Assembly: GCA_037045455.1 (NCBI GenBank)
Contig: JBAOIN010000003.1
Location: 1 to 64,000 of the forward strand
DNA length: 64,000 bases
Source of the DNA: JADKAV01 sp037045455
GTDB lineage: Bacteria; Actinomycetota; Actinomycetes; S36-B12; UBA10799
Direction: 5' to 3'
Shown piece by piece: positions 18,984 to 27,704 of the stretch. The notes under the pieces are model-generated. The model made no database searches, was not told the origin of the DNA, and worked only from the letters and a program-made list of their open reading frames with translations. Made by a program: the position numbers and the translations under genes. The stretch's first letter is position 1; each line of letters begins with the position of its first letter.

Positions 18984-20372
18984 ATGCCCGCCCACCCCGC
19001 CGGACCGCGCCACGAGGACATCCTGCATGCCGCCGCATTGGGCGAGCCCCCGCAGGACCTCAACGCCCTCACCGCAGGAGTCTGGCCGCTGACTGCGGGC
19101 CGTCAGAACGGGACCCTGACCATCGCCGGCGTGCCCGTGACCCAAGCAGTGACCGAGTTCGCAAGCCCGTTGTTCGTGATCGACGAGGACCATTTCCGCA
19201 ACGAAGCCCGGTCCTACGTGCAGGCCTACGAGGGGGCGGACGTCTACTACGCAGCCAAGGCGTTCCTGACCGGCACCATTGCCCAGTGGGCCGACGCCGA
19301 GGGTTTGCGGATCGACGTCTGCACCATGGGCGAGATGGAGATCGCGCTGCGGGCCGGCGTAGATCCCCAACGCATCCTGTTCCACGGCAACAACAAGAGC
19401 GTGGCCGAACTGCGGCATGCGCTCGACGCGGGCATCGGGCGCATCGTGGTGGATTCGTTCGACGAGATCTCCCGCCTGTCGGCACTGGCCGCCGAGACTG
19501 GGACCAGGCCCGAGGTCCTCGTCCGGGTCACCGTCGGCGTCGAGGCGCACACCCACGAGTTCATCGCCACCGCCCATGAGGATCAGAAATTCGGGCTGGC
19601 GCTGGCCGATGGTGTCGCTGCCAAAGCCGCGCAGCAGGTGGCGCAGGACCCGCATCTGAATCTGCGTGGTCTGCACAGCCACATCGGCTCCCAAATCTTC
19701 GATGCCGCCGGTTTCGAAGTGGCAGCCCACCGCATGGCCGGGTTGGTGGCTGAACTCACAAGCCAGGGACACCCCATTGCCGAACTGAACCTCGGCGGCG
19801 GCATGGGGATCGCCTACACCAACGACGACGATCCGCCGCAGGTCGCCGACATGGCGGCGCAGTTGCGCGCGATCGTGACCCGCGAATGCGAACTCGCGGG
19901 CGTCGAGGTTCCGCGCCTCGCGGTGGAACCCGGACGAGCGATCGTTGGCGGTGCCGGTATCACGGTGTATGAGGTCGGCACGGTCAAGCCCGTCGACCTC
20001 GGCGGCCGATCACGGCTTTACGTATCTGTCGACGGGGGCATGAGCGACAACATCCGGACCGCTTTGTACGGCGCGGACTACACGGTGGTCCTCGCGAATC
20101 GCGAATCGACCGCGCCGCCAGTGCTCGCCCGCGTGGTTGGCAAGCACTGCGAGAGCGGCGACGTCGTGGTGCGCGACGCTTGGCTGCCTGCAGACATCAC
20201 GGCCGGGGACCTGCTGGCCGTCGCAGCGACGGGCGCCTACTGCCGCAGCATGGCCAGCAACTACAACTACCTGCCCCGGCCCGGCGTGGTGGCCGTGCAG
20301 CATGGCGCGGCACAGGTGGTGCTGCGCCGGGAGACCCTCGACGACATGTTCGCCGCCGACCCCGCGTTGTGA
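18984..20372 (+). CDS. lysA: Diaminopimelate decarboxylase
   Basis: A 462-residue PLP enzyme making lysine from meso-diaminopimelate. The PLP lysine is in DVYYAAKAFLTG, HSHIGSQIF and LGGGMGIAY form the cofactor phosphate site, and CESGDV supplies the catalytic Cys at the dimer interface. Complete and normal length. It leads lysA-hom-thrC-thrB, the usual actinobacterial aspartate-family cluster after argS; 51 bp separate it from hom. Confidence 0.97.
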   Translation: MPAHPAGPRHEDILHAAALGEPPQDLNALTAGVWPLTAGRQNGTLTIAGVPVTQAVTEFASPLFVIDEDHFRNEARSYVQAYEGADVYYAAKAFLTGTIAQWADAEGLRIDVCTMGEMEIALRAGVDPQRILFHGNNKSVAELRHALDAGIGRIVVDSFDEISRLSALAAETGTRPEVLVRVTVGVEAHTHEFIATAHEDQKFGLALADGVAAKAAQQVAQDPHLNLRGLHSHIGSQIFDAAGFEVAAHRMAGLVAELTSQGHPIAELNLGGGMGIAYTNDDDPPQVADMAAQLRAIVTRECELAGVEVPRLAVEPGRAIVGGAGITVYEVGTVKPVDLGGRSRLYVSVDGGMSDNIRTALYGADYTVVLANRESTAPPVLARVVGKHCESGDVVVRDAWLPADITAGDLLAVAATGAYCRSMASNYNYLPRPGVVAVQHGAAQVVLRRETLDDMFAADPAL

Positions 20373-20423
20373 GCAGATCAGGCGCAAAGCGACCACCGAA
20401 CCCGCCGTGACAGACTTGGCAGC

Positions 20424-21713
20424 GTGTCTGACATCGTGCGCGTAGCCCTGCTCGGGGGCGGAACCGTCGGATCGCAGGTCGCCCGGCTGCTGACGGACTC
20501 AGCCGCCGATCTGCAGGAGCGCGTCGGCGCTCCCTTGGAACTCGTCGCGGTCGCTGTACGCGACACCAACAAGCCTCGCCCGGGGATCCCCAGTGAAGTG
20601 CTCACCGACGACCCCTTCGCCGTCGTGTCGCGCGACGACATCGACATCGTCGTGGAGGTGATGGGCGGGCTAGAACCCACCCGGGAACTGCTGGAGACCG
20701 CGCTGTCCAACGGGGCCAGCGTCATCAGCGCGAACAAGGCGCTGCTCAGCGAGTACGGCGCCGGCCTGCACGAGATCGCCCACAAGAACGGCGTGGACCT
20801 CTTCTACGAGGCGGCTGTGGCCGGGGCCATCCCATTGTTGCGGCCGTTGCGGGAATCTCTGGCGGGCGACCGTGTGAACAAGGTTCTCGGCATCGTCAAC
20901 GGCACGACCAATTACATCCTCACGAAGATGGGGGAGGGGCAGGACTACGCAGAGGTGCTGGCAGAGGCACAGCGACTGGGATACGCCGAGGCCGATCCGA
21001 CCGCTGACGTCGAAGGCCACGATTCAGCCGCAAAAGCCGCAATCCTGGCAACTCTCGCGTTCCACTCCAGCGTCACACTTGGCGATGTCTACTGCCAGGG
21101 CATCAGTTCGGTGACGCTGCGGGACGTGCAGGCCGCGGCCGATCTCGGTTACGTCATCAAACTGCTGGCCGTGGCCGAACGCACGCCCGATGGCGAGGGC
21201 ATCGTGACCAGGGTGCATCCGGCACTGGTCCCCAAGGCGCACCCGCTGGCCAGCGTGCACGACGCATTCAACGCCGTCTTCGTGGAGGCGGAATCGGCCG
21301 GGCAGATGATGTTCTACGGCCGCGGTGCCGGCGGGGAACCGACGGCCAGTGCAGTACTGGGAGATCTGGTGACCGCTGCTCGTAACCGGCGGGCGGGGGC
21401 CGCCGGCCAGGCGCAATCGGTCTATGCCGGACTGACGCCGCGCCCGATCGGCGAGGCCACCACCCGCTATCTGGTCAGCCTGGACGTCGCCGACCGGCCC
21501 GGTGTGCTCGCGCAGATCGCCACGGCATTCGGGCAGCACGGCGTGTCGATCCAGACTGTGCGGCAGGACACCGACGAGCAGGGTGGTGCCACGCTGCTGA
21601 TCGGCACCCATGCCGCGCAGGAGGCGCATCTGGCCGCCACCGTCGAGGAACTGCACGACCTCGACAGTGTCAACGAGGTCGTGTCGGTGATGCGCGTGGA
21701 GGGTGCGGAATGA
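20424..21713 (+). CDS. hom: Homoserine dehydrogenase
   Basis: 429 residues. The N-terminal NAD(P) site is LLGGGTVGSQVARLL; the catalytic region has ANKALLSEYG and GIVNGTTNYIL; a C-terminal ACT domain begins near residue 350 (YLVSLDVADRPGVLAQIATA) and probably gives threonine feedback control. It makes homoserine, the branch point to threonine and methionine. GTG start. Stop overlaps the thrC ATG (ATGA). Confidence 0.97.
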   Translation: MSDIVRVALLGGGTVGSQVARLLTDSAADLQERVGAPLELVAVAVRDTNKPRPGIPSEVLTDDPFAVVSRDDIDIVVEVMGGLEPTRELLETALSNGASVISANKALLSEYGAGLHEIAHKNGVDLFYEAAVAGAIPLLRPLRESLAGDRVNKVLGIVNGTTNYILTKMGEGQDYAEVLAEAQRLGYAEADPTADVEGHDSAAKAAILATLAFHSSVTLGDVYCQGISSVTLRDVQAAADLGYVIKLLAVAERTPDGEGIVTRVHPALVPKAHPLASVHDAFNAVFVEAESAGQMMFYGRGAGGEPTASAVLGDLVTAARNRRAGAAGQAQSVYAGLTPRPIGEATTRYLVSLDVADRPGVLAQIATAFGQHGVSIQTVRQDTDEQGGATLLIGTHAAQEAHLAATVEELHDLDSVNEVVSVMRVEGAE

Positions 21714-22753
21714 GCGCGCATGTGTGGCGTGGCGTGATCGAGGAATACCGCGACCGGTTGCCGGTGACCGATCAGACCCCGATCATCAGCTTGCGGGAGG
21801 GTGGCACACCGCTGGTCCACGCGAGCCGGATCAGCGAGACCACAAAGTGTGAGGTTTACCTGAAGGTTGAGGGTGCGAACCCGACCGGATCGTTCAAGGA
21901 CCGCGGCATGACGATGGCGATCTCGCACGCGGCGCAGGAGGGCGCGAAGGCCGTGATCTGCGCCTCCACCGGAAACACCAGCGCGAGTGCCGCGGCCTAC
22001 GCCGTGCGTGCCGGGATGGTCTGCGCGGTCCTGGTCCCGGCCGGCAAGATCGCCATGGGCAAACTGGCCCAGGCCCTGGTGCACGGCGCCAAGCTGCTGC
22101 AGATCGACGGCAACTTCGATGACTGCCTGACTCTCGCGCGCAAGTTGTCCGAGGCCTATCCGGTCGCGTTGGTGAACAGTGTGAACCCGTCGCGGATCGA
22201 GGGCCAGAAGACCGCCAGTTTCGAGATCGTCGACCAGCTCGGCGCAGCTCCGGACATCCACTGCCTGCCCGTGGGCAACGCCGGCAACATCACGGCCTAC
22301 TGGAAGGGCTACACCGAGTACGACACGAAGCCGCGGATGTGGGGCTTCCAGGCCGCGGGCGCGGCCCCGATCGTCCGCGGGGCCCCTGTAACCCATCCGC
22401 AGACCATCGCCACCGCGATCCGGATCGGCAACCCGGCGTCCTGGCAGCAGGCCGAGGCGGCACGCGACGAGTCCGGCGGGTTGATCGACATGGTCACCGA
22501 CCGCCAGATCCTGCGCGCCTACAAACTGCTCGCTGCAGGCGAAGGTGTGTTCGTGGAGCCGGCGTCAGCCGCCGGAGTGGCCGGTCTGCTGGCCCGTCAC
22601 GCCGCCGGTGAACTCGACCCCGGCCAGACTGTGGTCTGCACGGTCACGGGCAATGGACTCAAAGACCCGCAGTGGGCCATCGCGGGAGCCCCGCAGCCCG
22701 TCAACATCGCGGTGGACGCGCATGCCGCGGCCGTGGAACTGGGACTCGTCTGA
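21710..22753 (+). CDS. thrC: Threonine synthase
   Basis: 347 residues, the short actinobacterial form. The PLP lysine is in TGSFKDRGMTMAIS and the phosphate-binding loop is in VGNAGNITAYWKGY. It converts O-phosphohomoserine to threonine. Overlap of 4 bp with hom upstream and 1 bp (TGATG) with thrB downstream shows a tightly coupled operon. Confidence 0.97.
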   Translation: MSAHVWRGVIEEYRDRLPVTDQTPIISLREGGTPLVHASRISETTKCEVYLKVEGANPTGSFKDRGMTMAISHAAQEGAKAVICASTGNTSASAAAYAVRAGMVCAVLVPAGKIAMGKLAQALVHGAKLLQIDGNFDDCLTLARKLSEAYPVALVNSVNPSRIEGQKTASFEIVDQLGAAPDIHCLPVGNAGNITAYWKGYTEYDTKPRMWGFQAAGAAPIVRGAPVTHPQTIATAIRIGNPASWQQAEAARDESGGLIDMVTDRQILRAYKLLAAGEGVFVEPASAAGVAGLLARHAAGELDPGQTVVCTVTGNGLKDPQWAIAGAPQPVNIAVDAHAAAVELGLV

Positions 22754-23580
22754 TGCCAGTGGTGGTGCAGCCACCCGCCACCTCCGCGAACCTGGGTCCC
22801 GGCTTCGACTGCCTCGGCCTGGCTCTGGAACTGCGCGACCGGGTGATCTTCGAACCGGCCCATGCGGACAGCGTCCAGGTCACCGGTGAGGGTGCCGGCG
22901 AGGTATCGACCGGTTCCGACCATCTCGTGCTGGCCTCGTTCCACCGGGCCTTTCGTGAGTGCGGCCGTCAGGCCCCGCCGGTCGCGCTGACCTGCCAAAA
23001 CGTCATTCCGCACGGCCGCGGCCTAGGCAGTTCCTCCGCGGCGATCGTGGCGGGGCTGGCTGGGGCTCGAGCCATGGGCGCGGACCTAGACGACACCGCG
23101 TTGCTACGCATTGCCACCGACATCGAAGGACATCCCGACAATGTGGCTCCGGCGCTGCTGGGCGGGCTGACCATTGCGTGGGACGGGCAGGCTGTCCGGC
23201 TCGACCCGCTGAGCGTGCCCGTGACCGTGCTGGTGCCCGAACACCGGCTGGCCACGCACACCGCCCGCGGCCTGCTGCCCGAAACCTTGCCCTTTGCCGA
23301 CGCGGTGCACGCGGCCGCCCGTAGCGCCTTGGTCGTCGCGGCCCTTACGGCCTTTCCCGACCGACTGCTCGCGGCCACCGAGGACCGGCTGCACCAGGAC
23401 TACCGGCGCCCGGCCTATCCGCAGTCATGGGCACTGGTGCAGGAGCTACGCCAGCAAGGGGTCCCTGCGGCGATCTCGGGAGCCGGGCCTAGCGTTCTCG
23501 CCTTCAGTCGGGTCACGGCACCAGGGTGGCGTGCGCTGGACCTGGACATCGCCAGCCAGGGCGTGTTGGTCGACGCATAA
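22753..23580 (+). CDS. thrB: Homoserine kinase
   Basis: A 275-residue GHMP-family kinase. The N-terminal substrate motif is PATSANLGPGFDCLGLALE, the ATP loop is PHGRGLGSSSAAIVAGL, and the C-terminal motif is ISGAGPSVLAF. It phosphorylates homoserine for ThrC. The ATG at 22753 shares one base with the thrC stop. The TAA stop lies directly against the palindrome at 23582. Confidence 0.97.
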   Translation: MPVVVQPPATSANLGPGFDCLGLALELRDRVIFEPAHADSVQVTGEGAGEVSTGSDHLVLASFHRAFRECGRQAPPVALTCQNVIPHGRGLGSSSAAIVAGLAGARAMGADLDDTALLRIATDIEGHPDNVAPALLGGLTIAWDGQAVRLDPLSVPVTVLVPEHRLATHTARGLLPETLPFADAVHAAARSALVVAALTAFPDRLLAATEDRLHQDYRRPAYPQSWALVQELRQQGVPAAISGAGPSVLAFSRVTAPGWRALDLDIASQGVLVDA

Positions 23581-23581
23581 G

Positions 23582-23684
23582 GGCGTTCGAAACCTGGCCC
23601 GATGGGCCCGTTCCGGACGCGACACGCCGTGCGGCCAGCCAAAAGGCGGGGAGTCGTGGTTCTGGCGGCCACGTTTCGAACGCC
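23582..23684. repeat. Family III long inverted repeat between convergent genes
   Basis: The ends GGCGTTCGAAAC and GTTTCGAACGCC are perfect 12-bp complements; allowing one mismatch the arms extend to 18 bp (through TGGCC). The element fills the whole gap between the thrB stop and the stop of the convergent CoA-binding gene. It may act as a two-way terminator or be a dispersed repeat. Confidence 0.75.
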
Positions 23685-24160
23685 TAGGCCACCTGCCGCG
23701 GCACCGCCTTGGTCATCTTGAGCATCCGGCACATGAACCGGTGCCCGCCGTCGGAGGTCTCTCCGAACATCAGCGGGCAGCCGCCGTCGATGACCAGCAC
23801 CCCGGCATCCCGGCCGATCCGGGTCGCCTCCGGGCTCACGCTCCCCGCGCCGAAGGAACGGTGCATCCAGGCGTACTTGATTCCCAGGTCCACGATCTCG
23901 CGCATCGTCGCCGGGGCATGGGCCGCACTCGTGCCGATGACCACTGCCTCCACTCCACCGGGTATCGATGCCAGATCCGGGTAGGTCTTGTCACCGTCCA
24001 CTTCGGGGGTGTTGGGGTTCACGGCGAACACGGTGTACCCGCGGTCCTTGAGCCGTTGGTACACCACGTTCGCGCCGTGCTGGGTGCCCTCCCGCGATAC
24101 GCCCGTGACAGCGATCCGGTGCTGGGAGAGGAAGGTCTGCGCTGCATCTGCGATCTTCAT
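23684..24160 (-). CDS. CoA-binding domain protein (YccU-like)
   Basis: 158 residues of a single Rossmann-type CoA-binding domain: AVTGVSREGTQHGANVVYQR, a central VNPNTPEVDG, and WMHRSFGAG. Such proteins resemble the CoA-binding domain of succinyl-CoA synthetase; their role is unknown. A strong GGAGG ribosome site precedes the ATG at 24160. Divergent from rho. Confidence 0.85.
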   Translation of the reverse strand: MKIADAAQTFLSQHRIAVTGVSREGTQHGANVVYQRLKDRGYTVFAVNPNTPEVDGDKTYPDLASIPGGVEAVVIGTSAAHAPATMREIVDLGIKYAWMHRSFGAGSVSPEATRIGRDAGVLVIDGGCPLMFGETSDGGHRFMCRMLKMTKAVPRQVA

Positions 24161-24229
24161 GTCGCGCCTCCTGCTTCCAGGCTACGACCGACACGCCCGC
24201 CGCAGTGGGGCAATCGATCGAGTCAGTGG

Positions 24230-24235
24230 TACAGT
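24230..24235 (+). promoter_or_regulatory. Probable -10 box of rho
   Basis: TACAGT, giving a leader of about 160 nt before the rho TTG start. The leader contains the hairpin at 24335-24355. A long leader is consistent with rho autoregulation known in other bacteria, but that is inference here. Confidence 0.45.
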
Positions 24236-24334
24236 GTGATCAGCCAGGGCGATTCACTCGTGGCGGTTCTTTGTGAACGATCCTTCGTTCCTCTCTCCAC
24301 TTCTGAAGCCCATCGGCTAATACCTGTCCGCACT

Positions 24335-24355
24335 GAGCGGTGTCTGATACCGCTC
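24335..24355 (+). promoter_or_regulatory. Hairpin in the rho leader
   Basis: GAGCGGT and ACCGCTC form a 7-bp perfect stem with a 7-base loop, 46 nt before the rho start. No U-run follows, so it is not a simple terminator; a regulatory leader structure is possible. Confidence 0.45.
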
Positions 24356-24400
24356 ACACGAAGGGCGAAACCGCCCCGCGTCCATGAAAGGACGTGTCAG

Positions 24401-25990
24401 TTGACTGACACCACACTCGAAGAGCAGCCCGCGACCAAGCGCAAGGGACTGTCCAGCATGCTGCTGGCCGACCTGCGCAAGCTGGCTGCCGACCAGGGCA
24501 TTTCCGGTGCTTCGGCCATGCGCAAGAGCGAACTCATCGCCGCGCTGCAGGGCAACGGCAGCCCCACCCAGGCGAAGGCCGATAAACAGCAGCCACAGCA
24601 AAAGCAGCAGCCGGCGCCCGCCGACGCCTCCGCCGACTCGCAGTCTGGGGGGCAGTCCGGCGAAGAGGAAACCCGCCGCGACCAGAACCAGCAGAACCAG
24701 AACCAGAACCAGCAGAATCAGCAGAACCGCGACGGCAATCGCAACCGCCGCCGCCGCGGGCGTGACCGCAACCGCGAGCGGCCACGGCGTGACGAGGGTG
24801 AGTCCACTGACGTGACCGAGGACGAGGTGCTCGTGCCCGTGGCCGGCATTCTCGACGTTCTCGACAACTACGCCTTCCTTCGCACCACCGGCTACCTGCC
24901 CGGCCCGACCGACGCCTACCTCGGACTCGGTCTGGTGAAGAAGTACGCCCTGCGCAAGGGTGACCACATCGTGGGTGCCATCCGCCCGCAACGCGAGAAC
25001 GAGAACTCCCGGCAGAAGTACAACCCGCTGGTGCGCATCGACAAGGTCAACGGGCTGGACCCCGAGAAGGCCCGCGAGCGCAAGGAGTTCGGCAAACTCA
25101 CCCCGCTCTACCCGCAGCAGCGGCTGCGGCTGGAAGGTGAGCCCAACAACCTCACCACTCGGATCATCGACCTGGTCGCGCCGATCGGCAAGGGCCAGCG
25201 CGGTCTGATCGTCTCCCCGCCGAAGGCCGGCAAGACGATGGTGCTGCAGCGGATCGCCAACGCGATCACCACGAACAACCCCGAGGTCCACCTCATGGTC
25301 GTGCTCGTCGACGAGCGCCCCGAAGAGGTCACGGACATGAAGCGGTCGGTGAAGGGTGAGGTCATCGCCTCGACGTTCGACCGTCCCGCCGACGACCACA
25401 CCACGGTGGCTGAACTGGCCATCGAGCGCGCCAAGCGGCTGGTCGAGATGGGGCAGGACGTCGTGGTTCTGCTCGACTCGATGACCCGCCTGGGCCGTGC
25501 CTACAACCTGTCCGCCCCCGCATCGGGCCGGATCCTGTCCGGTGGTGTGGACTCCGCGGCGTTGTACCCGCCGAAGAAGTTCTTCGGGGCTGCCCGCAAC
25601 ATCGAGGAGGGCGGCTCGCTGACCATCCTTGCCACGGCGCTGGTGGAGACCGGCTCCCGCATGGACGAGGTCATCTTCGAGGAGTTCAAGGGCACCGGAA
25701 ACATGGAGCTCAAGCTCGACCGGCGGCTGGCCGACAAGCGAGTCTTCCCGGCTGTCGACGTCGACGCCTCCGGCACTCGCAAGGAAGAGCTGCTCATGAC
25801 CAAGGAGGAGCTCGCGATCGTCTGGAAATTGCGCCGCGTTCTGCACGCACTGGACACCCAGCAGGGGATCGAGTTGCTCATCTCCAAGTTGCGCGAGACC
25901 AGCAGCAACTACGAGTTCCTGCGGCAGGTGCAGTCCACGACTCCGGCCGGCCTCGAGGCAGAGGCCCCCGGGCCGGGCGACGTGCTGTAA
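24401..25990 (+). CDS. rho: Transcription termination factor Rho
   Basis: About 529 residues. Rho is a hexameric RNA helicase that ends transcription. The TTG at 24401 follows an AAAGGA ribosome site and gives the usual N-terminal helices (LLADLRKLAADQGISGA). A Q/N/R-rich insertion follows (near residues 60-130; QNQNQNQQNQQNRDGNRNRR), typical of actinobacterial Rho. Then come the cold-shock RNA-binding domain and ATPase motifs: Walker A SPPKAGKTMVLQR near 272, VLLDSMTRLGRAYN, and the Q- and R-loop regions. Complete. Confidence 0.97.
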   Translation: MTDTTLEEQPATKRKGLSSMLLADLRKLAADQGISGASAMRKSELIAALQGNGSPTQAKADKQQPQQKQQPAPADASADSQSGGQSGEEETRRDQNQQNQNQNQQNQQNRDGNRNRRRRGRDRNRERPRRDEGESTDVTEDEVLVPVAGILDVLDNYAFLRTTGYLPGPTDAYLGLGLVKKYALRKGDHIVGAIRPQRENENSRQKYNPLVRIDKVNGLDPEKARERKEFGKLTPLYPQQRLRLEGEPNNLTTRIIDLVAPIGKGQRGLIVSPPKAGKTMVLQRIANAITTNNPEVHLMVVLVDERPEEVTDMKRSVKGEVIASTFDRPADDHTTVAELAIERAKRLVEMGQDVVVLLDSMTRLGRAYNLSAPASGRILSGGVDSAALYPPKKFFGAARNIEEGGSLTILATALVETGSRMDEVIFEEFKGTGNMELKLDRRLADKRVFPAVDVDASGTRKEELLMTKEELAIVWKLRRVLHALDTQQGIELLISKLRETSSNYEFLRQVQSTTPAGLEAEAPGPGDVL

Positions 25991-26001
25991 CACCCTTCGG
26001 C

Positions 26002-26034
26002 AAGGGGCGGTTGGGCTGCGGCTCACCGCCCCTT
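26002..26034 (+). terminator. Terminator hairpin after rho
   Basis: AAGGGGCGGT and ACCGCCCCTT form a perfect 10-bp stem with a 13-base loop, ending in CCTTTGT. It lies 12 bp after the rho stop. Confidence 0.75.
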
Positions 26035-26079
26035 TGTCGCGCTCAGGGTCGGGGAAAGCGTCGAGCTCCCAACGTGTCC

Positions 26080-26109
26080 TTTACAACACTGTGTGACACA
26101 CACTATCGT
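26080..26109 (+). promoter_or_regulatory. Promoter with central palindromic operator for the PadR gene
   Basis: TTTACA (-35) and TATCGT (-10) are 18 bp apart. Between them sits the perfect 13-bp palindrome TGTGTGACACACA at 26090-26102. PadR repressors bind such dyads and usually control their own gene; a dimer here would block RNA polymerase. The GTG start is 8 bp beyond the -10, so the mRNA is nearly leaderless. Confidence 0.55.
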
Positions 26110-26116
26110 GTGAGAT

Positions 26117-26452
26117 GTGAGCGAGTTCGAGGATCTGCACCGGCAGGAGTTGCGGAGGGGTACTGCTGTGCTCGCATGCCTGCTGCTACTGCGCACGCCG
26201 GAGTACGGCTACCAGTTGCTGGAGTCGCTGACAGCAGCCGGGCTCGACGTGGACGGCAACACCCTCTACCCGCTGCTAAGGCGGCTCGAGAAGCAAGGCC
26301 TGCTGGCCAGCGCCTGGAACACCGACGAACCCCGGCCCCGCAAGTACTACGAGACGACCGCATTGGGCGACCAAATGGCTGCCTCGCTGGTTGCCGAGTG
26401 GCAACAGCTGAACGCGTCCTTGAGTGATCTCCGGAAGGGACAATCATCATGA
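26117..26452 (+). CDS. PadR-family transcriptional regulator
   Basis: 111 residues, one winged-helix domain: LLRTPEYGYQLLESL, GNTLYPLLRRLEKQGLL and PRKYYETTALG are the core PadR motifs. It overlaps the following membrane-protein gene by 4 bp (ATGA). PadR plus a HAAS-type membrane partner is a common two-gene unit, in which the regulator controls the membrane protein. The inducer is unknown. Confidence 0.9.
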   Translation: MSEFEDLHRQELRRGTAVLACLLLLRTPEYGYQLLESLTAAGLDVDGNTLYPLLRRLEKQGLLASAWNTDEPRPRKYYETTALGDQMAASLVAEWQQLNASLSDLRKGQSS

Positions 26453-27363
26453 CCGATCTTGTCGATCGTTACGTCACCGCGGCCGTGGCCGGCGTGCCGC
26501 AACCGCAGCGGGACGACGTCACCCGCGAGCTGCAGGCATCTGTCGCCGACGCCATAGATGACCTCGTGGCGGCAGGGCTGACCCGGGAGGAGGCCGAACG
26601 CCAGGCCATGACTGAACTCGGAGATCCCGCAGTACTTGCCGAGCGGTTCGGCGGCCGTCCTCGCCACCTCATCGGCCCGGCCTATTTCGGTCAGTACGTG
26701 CAACTCCTGCGGGTGCTGCTGATGGTCGTGGTACCGATCGTCGGGGTGGCGTCGCTGCTCGCGCAGGGCCTAGCCGGGTCCTCTCCGTTGCCGGCAGTGC
26801 TGAGCGCATTGGGCACTATGGCCGCTGTCGCGGTGCAGATCGCTTTCTGGGTCACGGTCGTTTTCGTCATCCTGGAGCGTACGGACACCGCCCTGCCCAC
26901 CGGGCAGTGGACCCCAGACGACCTGCCGGAAGTCGTCGAGCGCAAGATCGGGATCGGCGAGATTGTTGGCGGCATCAGCTGGGCCGTCCTGCTGATCTGG
27001 TCGATGGTGTGGCAGCGCGACCACTGGCTGATCAGCGTAGACAACCAACAGGTTCCCATCCTCAACGAGGATGCCTGGGTTCCCTGGCTGCTCCTGCTGA
27101 TCGGCGCACTGGTCGCGGCCATCGTGCTGGAGGTCTGCAAGCTCCGAGTCGGGCACTGGACGGTGATGCTGGCGACCGCGAACACGGTCATCAACGCCAC
27201 TATCGCCGCCGTTGTGGTGTTCCTGTGGAGTGCGGGAGACCTGCTCACCGCCGGTGTCGCCGATCTTGTACCCGGCGGGCTGCTCAATCCGCTGCCGTGG
27301 ATTGTCGTGCTCATCGCGGTGGTGGACAGCGCGAATGGCTGGTGGCACGTTGTACGCCGGTGA
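26449..27363 (+). CDS. HAAS-domain-type membrane protein
   Basis: 304 residues. The N-terminal 65 residues (RYVTAAVAGVPQPQRDDVTR and ERQAMTELGDPAVLAERF) are the short helical domain found in PadR-partner proteins. Five or so membrane segments follow, near residues 85-110, 120-145, 175-190, 205-225, 235-265 and 275-300. No catalytic motif is visible. Function unknown; co-expression with PadR is the only clue. Confidence 0.75.
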   Translation: MTDLVDRYVTAAVAGVPQPQRDDVTRELQASVADAIDDLVAAGLTREEAERQAMTELGDPAVLAERFGGRPRHLIGPAYFGQYVQLLRVLLMVVVPIVGVASLLAQGLAGSSPLPAVLSALGTMAAVAVQIAFWVTVVFVILERTDTALPTGQWTPDDLPEVVERKIGIGEIVGGISWAVLLIWSMVWQRDHWLISVDNQQVPILNEDAWVPWLLLLIGALVAAIVLEVCKLRVGHWTVMLATANTVINATIAAVVVFLWSAGDLLTAGVADLVPGGLLNPLPWIVVLIAVVDSANGWWHVVRR

Positions 27364-27423
27364 TTGAGGACTGAACCCTTCCCCAACGACCACCGGCGGG
27401 AATGCCCGCACCACCCGCACCGT

Positions 27424-27429
27424 TACACT
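27424..27429 (+). promoter_or_regulatory. Probable -10 box of rpmE
   Basis: TACACT in CGTTACACTGG. The leader to the ATG at 27489 is about 52 nt and contains GC-rich pairs and a strong GGAGGAG plus AAGGAG. An L31-type leader control is possible but cannot be shown by eye. Confidence 0.45.
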
Positions 27430-27488
27430 GGACGAGCCTTCCGGTTCACGCCCATCCGGCGACCCGGAGGAGCCATTAAGGAGATTCC

Positions 27489-27704
27489 ATGAAGCCCGAC
27501 ATCCACCCCGAGTACGTCGAGACCACGGTCACCTGCTCGTGCGGTAACACCTTCACCACCCGCAGCACCGCCAAGAACGGCGTGATCCACGCCGACGTGT
27601 GCAACAAGTGCCACCCGTTCTACACAGGCAAGCAGAAGATCCTGGACACCGGCGGCCGCGTGGCGAAGTTCGAGAAGCGCTTCGGCAAGCAAGCCAGCAA
27701 GTAA
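27489..27704 (+). CDS. rpmE: 50S ribosomal protein L31
   Basis: 71 residues, the zinc-binding (C+) form: CSCGNTF at 16-18 and VCNKCHPFYTG at 37-40 give four Cys ligands. AAGGAG precedes the ATG. The TAA is immediately followed by the prfA GTG, as in many actinobacteria where rho-rpmE-prfA-prmC is conserved. Confidence 0.97.
   Translation: MKPDIHPEYVETTVTCSCGNTFTTRSTAKNGVIHADVCNKCHPFYTGKQKILDTGGRVAKFEKRFGKQASK

Noticed and set aside
24678..24735. Microsatellite-like cag/aac repeats
   Set aside because: They encode the Q/N-rich insertion usual in actinobacterial Rho, so they are coding, not a separate repeat.
24317..26026. A 569-residue open frame opposite rho
   Set aside because: Antisense shadow of rho; no start site or motif of its own.
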